Assembly: GCA_964528575.1 (NCBI GenBank)
Contig: CAZGTQ010000126.1
Location: forward strand, 1 to 21,693
Reading direction: 5' to 3'
Origin: CAZGTQ01 sp964528575
Lineage (GTDB): Bacteria > Planctomycetota > UBA1135 > GCA-002686595
Length of the DNA stretch: 21,693 nt
The translations under genes were made by a program, and so were the position numbers. The notes under the pieces are model-generated. The model made no database searches, was not told where the DNA came from, and worked only from the letters and a program-made list of their open reading frames with translations. Below are positions 17,558 through 21,693 of this stretch, piece after piece; position 1 is the stretch's first letter; every line of letters begins with the position of its first letter.

Positions 17558-18099
17558 CGACGCAGCGCCGAGACCGCGACGTGGAGGTCGTCGACCGAAA
17601 GGTTCTGGCGCACGGCGTAGCCCTCGCCGCGCCCGAGCACGACGTCGCCGTGGGGCCCGCTCGACGTGCGGAAGATCCCGCCGTGAGCGGCGATCAGAGC
17701 GTTGCCCCCGAAGCCGCCGCCGAGGTCGTCGACCCAGCGATAGAACGCGACGACCCGCGTCCCGACGCGCACGTCGTCCTCGCTCGGCGCCTCGGAGTTC
17801 CACACGCCGTCCCCGTCGTGGGTGAACCCGCCGGGATGGACGACGGACACGCTCCGCACGCGGCCGTCGCAGATCGAGCGCCCGACGAGGTGCAGGGTCG
17901 TGAAGTAGAGCGGCTCGCCGCCCGGGTCGCTCGGATCGTCGACGCGGAACGACTCGCTGCCGACGATCTCGCCGACCACGGCGTTGTCGCACCGGCCGAG
18001 CATCGTCTCGAGATCGAAGCGCTCGACCTGCGCTCGCCCGCCGCGCGCGCTCGCCACGAGGACGACGGCCGCGAGAGAGAAGGCGAGTGCGGTACGCAT
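17554..18099 (-). CDS. Exported protein of unknown function, matrixin partner (copy C)
   Basis: This 181-residue protein has a signal peptide (LAFSLAAVVLVASARGGRAQ). It is the paralogue of the protein at 5396-6004, with the same blocks: DNAVVGEIV, SFRVDDPSD, LYFTTL, DGVWNSEAPSEDD then VRVGTRVVAFY, NALIAAHGG, GPHGDVVLGRG and GYAVRQN. Cysteines are not conserved between the two copies, so it is not a detached cysteine switch. I do not recognise a named domain. The ATG at 18099 follows TAGGAACGGG, a plausible ribosome-binding site. The gene starts 78 bp after the antiporter stop on the same strand, so it may be read through from there or have its own promoter; none is obvious. Confidence 0.78.
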   Translation of the reverse strand: MRTALAFSLAAVVLVASARGGRAQVERFDLETMLGRCDNAVVGEIVGSESFRVDDPSDPGGEPLYFTTLHLVGRSICDGRVRSVSVVHPGGFTHDGDGVWNSEAPSEDDVRVGTRVVAFYRWVDDLGGGFGGNALIAAHGGIFRTSSGPHGDVVLGRGEGYAVRQNLSVDDLHVAVSALRR

Positions 18100-18177
18100 C
18101 CCGTTCCTATCGGTAGCTCGCCCCCGCGCCGCTGAACCCGCCTCGCGATTCGGGCGCGCCGGCTCACGCGCCGGGCT

Positions 18178-19932
18178 TCAGGAAGCGCCCGCGACCGCTC
18201 TCGAGGCCCGCGGCCGGGCCGTCCTGCGGCGCAGGTCGAGGAGCTGCACGCGCGCGACGAGCTCGGCGTGATCGCGGGCTTGCGCGCAGACCGCGGTGGA
18301 CGCGAGGTCGGGAAACGTCGCCGCGACGTCGGCGACGATCTCGAGCTGGCTGCGGCCGTCGCCCTCGGCGGTCAGGACGAGGAGCACGAGGTGGCTGCGG
18401 CCGCCGTCGGGCGAGTCGAAGTCGAGGCCGCCGCTCGAGACGCCTGCGGCGACGATCGGCGCGCTCAGGCCCGCGATGTGGGCGTGCGGGATCGCGACGC
18501 CGTTCGGCAGCCCCGTGCCCTGCGTGCGCTCGCGCGCGAGCGCCGCGCGCGCGACGACGTCGGGATCGAGCCCGCGCAGCTCGGCGGCGACCGAGCAGAG
18601 GTCCGCGATCGCCTCCCAGCGGTCGCGCGCCCGCAGCGGCCCGACGAAGGCGCCCGCCGGCAGGTGCTGGAGGAACGAGCGCCGGCCCGTGCGCGGCGTC
18701 AGCAGCGCGCCGATCGCCGGCCCGCTGAGCATCGACGTCACGAGCGCCATCACGACGAGCGCGACGAACATGCTCTCGCCGATGAGCCCCGCCTCGAGCG
18801 CGAGCAGACCGAGGATGATCTCCATCGCGCCGCGCGCGTTCATCCCGAAGCCGACCGCCCACGACTCCGGCCACGAGAGGCCGCCGAGGCGCGCCCCGAG
18901 CCCGCATCCGAGGACCTTGCCCAGGCACGCGATGCCGAGCACGAGCAGCACGAGGCCGAGCTCGAAGTGCGCGGCGAAATCGACGCGCAGGCCGATGCTC
19001 GCGAAGAAGATCGGCGCGAAGAAGAACGAGATGAAGCGCTCCATCGTCGTGCGCGTCTGCTCGCGCAGGTGTCGGCTGTCGCCGAGCGCGACGCCGAACA
19101 GGAACGCTCCGAACACCGCGTGGATGCCGATGTGCTCGGTGAAGGCCGCGCAGACGAGCGCCGCCGCGAGCGCGAAGCTCATCACCGCTCCCGGCCGGCG
19201 CGAGCGCGCCTGGATCCAGCGCAGCGTGCGATCGAGCGCGACGCGACCGACGGTCAGGACGACGAGCGCGAAGCCGAACGTCATCGCGACCGTCCCCGGC
19301 AGCGCGAGCGTGCTCGCCACGCCTTCGCGCGCGCCCATGAGCCCGAGGACGACCGCGAAGATGATCCAGCCCGCGATGTCGTTGAAGATCGCCGCGGCGA
19401 TGATCAGCATCCCGAGGTCGGTGCGGTACAGCCCCAGGTCCATCAGCGTCTTCGCGATCACCGGCAGCGCCGAGATCGAGAGCGCGGCCGCGAGGAAGAG
19501 CGCGAACGTCAGACTCTCGGTCCCCGGCTCCATCCCCATCGCGTCGGGCGCGGCGAGACCCGCGGCGAGACCGAGCGCGAACGGGAACGCGACGCCCAGC
19601 CAGCCGACCGCCAGCGCGGCGCGCCCCTGACGCCAGATCGCGCTCAGGTTCACCTCCATGCCCGCGACGAGCAGGAAGAGCGTGATCGCGAGCGCGCTCA
19701 TCCCCTCGTGCACGATCGCGCGCGGTCCGCTCGCGGGGAACAGGTGCTCGCCGACCGCGGGCGCGAGCTGTCCGAGCACGGTCGGTCCGAGCAGGATGCC
19801 CGCGAGGATCTCGCCGAGCACCGCCGGCTGACGCACGCGGCGCGCGACCCCGCCGAGCACGCGCGCCGCCCCGAGCAGCAGCGCGAACCCGAGGAACAGC
19901 GCGACGACGTCGGGCGAGGAGAGCCCCTCCAT
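18178..19932 (-). CDS. CPA2-family cation/proton antiporter with C-terminal PTS EIIA-like domain
   Basis: This 584-residue inner-membrane protein has about 12 hydrophobic segments covering roughly residues 1-415, with the CPA2 signatures GEILAGILLGPTVLG, IFNDIAGW (Asn184-Asp185, the likely ion-binding dyad) and GFGMNARGAMEIILG. Residues about 420-565 form a fructose-type EIIA domain with GVAIPHAHI; His483 is the equivalent of the phosphorylated His. Known antiporters with EIIA domains suggest control of Na(+) or K(+)/H(+) exchange by phosphotransfer or by protein contacts; the ion is not decidable here. I prefer the ATG at 19932, just before the first helix; an ATG at 19980 would add 16 residues. 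The same gene's C-terminus is duplicated at 15376-15598. It lies 160 bp after the next gene upstream. Confidence 0.88.
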   Translation of the reverse strand: MEGLSSPDVVALFLGFALLLGAARVLGGVARRVRQPAVLGEILAGILLGPTVLGQLAPAVGEHLFPASGPRAIVHEGMSALAITLFLLVAGMEVNLSAIWRQGRAALAVGWLGVAFPFALGLAAGLAAPDAMGMEPGTESLTFALFLAAALSISALPVIAKTLMDLGLYRTDLGMLIIAAAIFNDIAGWIIFAVVLGLMGAREGVASTLALPGTVAMTFGFALVVLTVGRVALDRTLRWIQARSRRPGAVMSFALAAALVCAAFTEHIGIHAVFGAFLFGVALGDSRHLREQTRTTMERFISFFFAPIFFASIGLRVDFAAHFELGLVLLVLGIACLGKVLGCGLGARLGGLSWPESWAVGFGMNARGAMEIILGLLALEAGLIGESMFVALVVMALVTSMLSGPAIGALLTPRTGRRSFLQHLPAGAFVGPLRARDRWEAIADLCSVAAELRGLDPDVVARAALARERTQGTGLPNGVAIPHAHIAGLSAPIVAAGVSSGGLDFDSPDGGRSHLVLLVLTAEGDGRSQLEIVADVAATFPDLASTAVCAQARDHAELVARVQLLDLRRRTARPRASRAVAGAS

Positions 19933-20092
19933 CACGACGTCTTGCCCTCGGACCCCGAGGACGGCGACGGGACACAACATGCGCGCCGAGACCTTCTGCG
20001 AACCCTTTGTGCGGAACTCTTGTTGCGAGTGCCGCCATTCTCGCCGACGGCGAGCGCCGCGGTGATCGGGAAAAATCCGCGCCGACGGGCTC

Positions 20093-21693
20093 TCACCCCC
20101 CGGACGGCTCGTACCCCGCGGCGCCGGCGGCGGGCGGCGGGCCCGGCTCGGCCAGCGCGCGCAGCTCCGCGTCGTCCGGCCACGCCTCGAGCGCCCGCTC
20201 GAGCGCGGCGGCTGCGTCGGGCGCGCCCGCGCGGACGAGCGCGACGGCCAGCTTCCGCTCGAGGTCGGCCCGGCCCGGCTGGAGCGCGAGCGCGCGGCGC
20301 AGCGCGCCGGCGGCGCCGGCGTGCTGGCCGAGCTCCGTGCGCGTCGCGGCGATCTCGCTCCACAGCGACACGTCGTTCGGCTCGCGCGCGGCGATCGCAG
20401 CGAGCCGCTCGAGCGCCTCGGCCGGCATGAGGAGCTCGCGGTAGGCGCGCGCGACGCAGCGCTCGAGCTCGGACCAGCCCGGGTGCGCGTCGGCGAGCGG
20501 CTCGACGTGCGCGAGCACGAGGTCGGGCATGCGCTTGGCGACCAGGGTCGCCGCGAGCTCGTTCCACCAGGCGCGCGTGAACGCGTCCGGCGGACCGAGG
20601 GCCGCGGCGGCGGCGAACGCCGCGAGGTCGCGCCGCTGTGGATCGAGCTCGAGCGCCTCGGCGCGCGAGGCCCAGGGCGAGCTCCCCGTCTGCGCCGCCG
20701 CGTGCAGCTCGAGCCCCTCGAAGAGGAGCGCGCGCGGCCCGCTCGCGTTCGCCGCCGCGAGCCGCTCGAGCAGCGCGTGGCGCCGGCGTTGGAGACGGCC
20801 CGGCAGGCGCTCTTCGCGCCAGCGCACCGCGAGATCGACGAGGGGGGGCGGGGCGAGGAGCGGGCGCCGCCCCGGATCGAGGAGCCGCGGATCGTCCGCC
20901 GCGCGCGCTCCGGCGACGACGCCGAGCGCGAGACGGTCGAGCGCGTCGCCGGAGAGCAGCGCGCCCGCGCCCAGCGCCCGCGGCGCGAGATCGGCGGCCG
21001 CGTCGAGCCAGACGACGACGACCGCGTCCGACGCCGCCGCGGCGAACGCGCCGGCGCAGGGCGGCTCGGCGGCGGCCCACGGCTCGTCCTGCGCCGCGAT
21101 CGACGCGAGCACGGGCCCGTAAATCGGGGGCACGACGACGAGGTCGTACGCGCCGGCCGCGAGTCGCGCGCGCGCCTCGCTCGGTGCGAGCACCTCGCCC
21201 CGAGCGCGAGCCGCGCGCGCCGGCGCCGCCTCGTCCGGCGCCGCCTCGTCTGGCGCGACCTCGTCTGGCGCGAACAGCGCTGCCTCGAGCGGGCCCATCC
21301 AGCGGTGCCACGCCGCGCTGCGGTCGACGCGGCTCGCTCCGAGGCGGGCGAGCGTCGCCGCGCGCGCCGGCGTGAGCTGACCGACGAGCAGCACGCGCGG
21401 CGCCTGGACGCGGACGAGCTCGAGCGAGCGCTCGAAGCGCCGCTCGTCCGCGAGCTCCTCGCCGGGCAGCGGCGTGAGCCGGCGCCGGTCGAGCGTCGCG
21501 TAGCGCGCGCCTGCGTAGCGCTCGATCGTGACGAGGCCGATCGGTGCGTCGACGACGAGCTCGAGCTGGGTGCGCGCGCGCGCCCACGGGCTCGCGACGA
21601 GCACGGGCGCCGCGGGAAGCGCGAGCGCGGCCGCGCCCGACGCGAGCGCGATCGCCGCGCCGGCGGCGCGCGGCTCGGCGGCGGGCGAGCGCG
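20093..21693 (-). CDS. Partial membrane protein with degenerate spermidine-synthase-like region and TPR-like C-terminus
   Basis: The reading frame stays open to the window edge, so the N-terminus is missing. Beyond the GTG at 21604 the frame encodes a hydrophobic run (AAIALASGAAALALPAAPV), so this GTG is probably internal and the protein membrane-anchored. The region GLVTIERYAGARYATLD ... APRVLLVGQLTPARAATLARLG resembles the strand-loop start of the spermidine synthase fold found in fused membrane forms, but the glycine-rich cofactor loop (GxGxG) is absent, so catalysis is unlikely. YDLVVVPP and AVVVVWLDAA fit later strands of that fold. A low-complexity APDE repeat sits between. The last about 130 residues are Ala/Leu-rich helical pairs of TPR type (PAEALERLAAIAAREPNDVS, AAGALRRALALQPGRADL). 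Function is unknown; the family call is tentative. Confidence 0.6.
   Translation of the reverse strand, partial: RSPAAEPRAAGAAIALASGAAALALPAAPVLVASPWARARTQLELVVDAPIGLVTIERYAGARYATLDRRRLTPLPGEELADERRFERSLELVRVQAPRVLLVGQLTPARAATLARLGASRVDRSAAWHRWMGPLEAALFAPDEVAPDEAAPDEAAPARAARARGEVLAPSEARARLAAGAYDLVVVPPIYGPVLASIAAQDEPWAAAEPPCAGAFAAAASDAVVVVWLDAAADLAPRALGAGALLSGDALDRLALGVVAGARAADDPRLLDPGRRPLLAPPPLVDLAVRWREERLPGRLQRRRHALLERLAAANASGPRALLFEGLELHAAAQTGSSPWASRAEALELDPQRRDLAAFAAAAALGPPDAFTRAWWNELAATLVAKRMPDLVLAHVEPLADAHPGWSELERCVARAYRELLMPAEALERLAAIAAREPNDVSLWSEIAATRTELGQHAGAAGALRRALALQPGRADLERKLAVALVRAGAPDAAAALERALEAWPDDAELRALAEPGPPPAAGAAGYEPSGG
21225..21269. repeat. 15-bp tandem repeat, three copies
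   Basis: Three 15-bp units (GCCGCCTCGTCCGGC with two to three changes) encode APDEA, APDEA and APDEV on the minus strand inside the partial membrane protein. The unit keeps the reading frame, so copy number could vary without breaking the gene. It probably forms a flexible acidic linker. Confidence 0.8.

Noticed and set aside
15398..17620. Plus-strand open frame of 740 codons across the matrixin C region
   Set aside because: It runs antisense to a complete protease with catalytic motif and signal peptide; the product is low-complexity.
20040..20054. Perfect hairpin CTCGCC-GAC-GGCGAG between the last two genes
   Set aside because: No T-run follows on either strand, and six-base stems are frequent at this GC content.
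20068..20092. Possible terminator after the partial membrane protein (run of five T on the minus strand)
   Set aside because: The stem before the T-run is only about three base pairs and not convincing.

Overview
The window is about 21.7 kb of very GC-rich DNA (over 70% G+C by eye) from a diderm bacterium. Outer-membrane efflux parts, predicted lipoproteins, secreted matrixin-type metalloproteases with IPT/TIG-like repeats, an FG-GAP lipoprotein and a particular type of RND pump suggest a Planctomycetota-like lineage, with Myxococcota as the main alternative. This placement rests on remembered family resemblance, not on a marker gene. I see no rRNA, tRNA, CRISPR array, insertion sequence or phage gene.

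Layout. (1) 168-2477, plus strand: a Cu(+)-type P1B ATPase with YHS and heavy-metal-binding N-terminal modules. (2) 2511-6004, minus strand: a three-gene secreted-protein operon made of a small exported partner protein, a matrixin-like zinc protease (copy A) and an FG-GAP lipoprotein. (3) 6005-6283: a divergent control region with a palindrome fitting a TetR operator and a 25-bp-period direct repeat. (4) 6284-13150, plus strand: a compact efflux operon of TetR/CecR-like regulator, periplasmic adaptor, and one 1683-residue polypeptide that joins an RND inner-membrane pump to a TolC-like outer-membrane factor. (5) 13166-14327, minus strand: an ArsR-SRPBCC-YjbR cassette driven by a near-consensus promoter that leaves almost no leader. 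(6) 14406-15945: a rearranged zone with a decayed partner/matrixin remnant (copy B), a C-terminal fragment of the antiporter and a C-terminal fragment of the outer-membrane factor. (7) 15968-18099, minus strand: an intact matrixin plus partner pair (copy C). (8) 18178-19932, minus strand: a CPA2 cation/proton antiporter with a C-terminal PTS EIIA-like domain. (9) 20093 to the right edge, minus strand: a partial membrane protein with a degenerate spermidine-synthase-like region and TPR-like C-terminus.

The fragments in (6) fit one event: a tandem duplication of about 2.77 kb whose ends lie inside the outer-membrane-factor region and inside the antiporter gene. The junction at about 15597 shares only two bases (CC). 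The left unit (12826-15596) then lost most of its partner/matrixin pair through at least four deletions and holds the ArsR cassette; the right unit (15597-18363) keeps the intact pair. The two outer-membrane-factor ends remain about 96% identical, while the antiporter ends are only about 79% identical, which hints at later gene conversion.

The most notable features are the RND-outer-membrane-factor fusion with an internal signal-peptide/lipobox-like segment, and the repeated pairing of a matrixin with an uncharacterised exported partner whose start overlaps the partner's stop in both intact copies.
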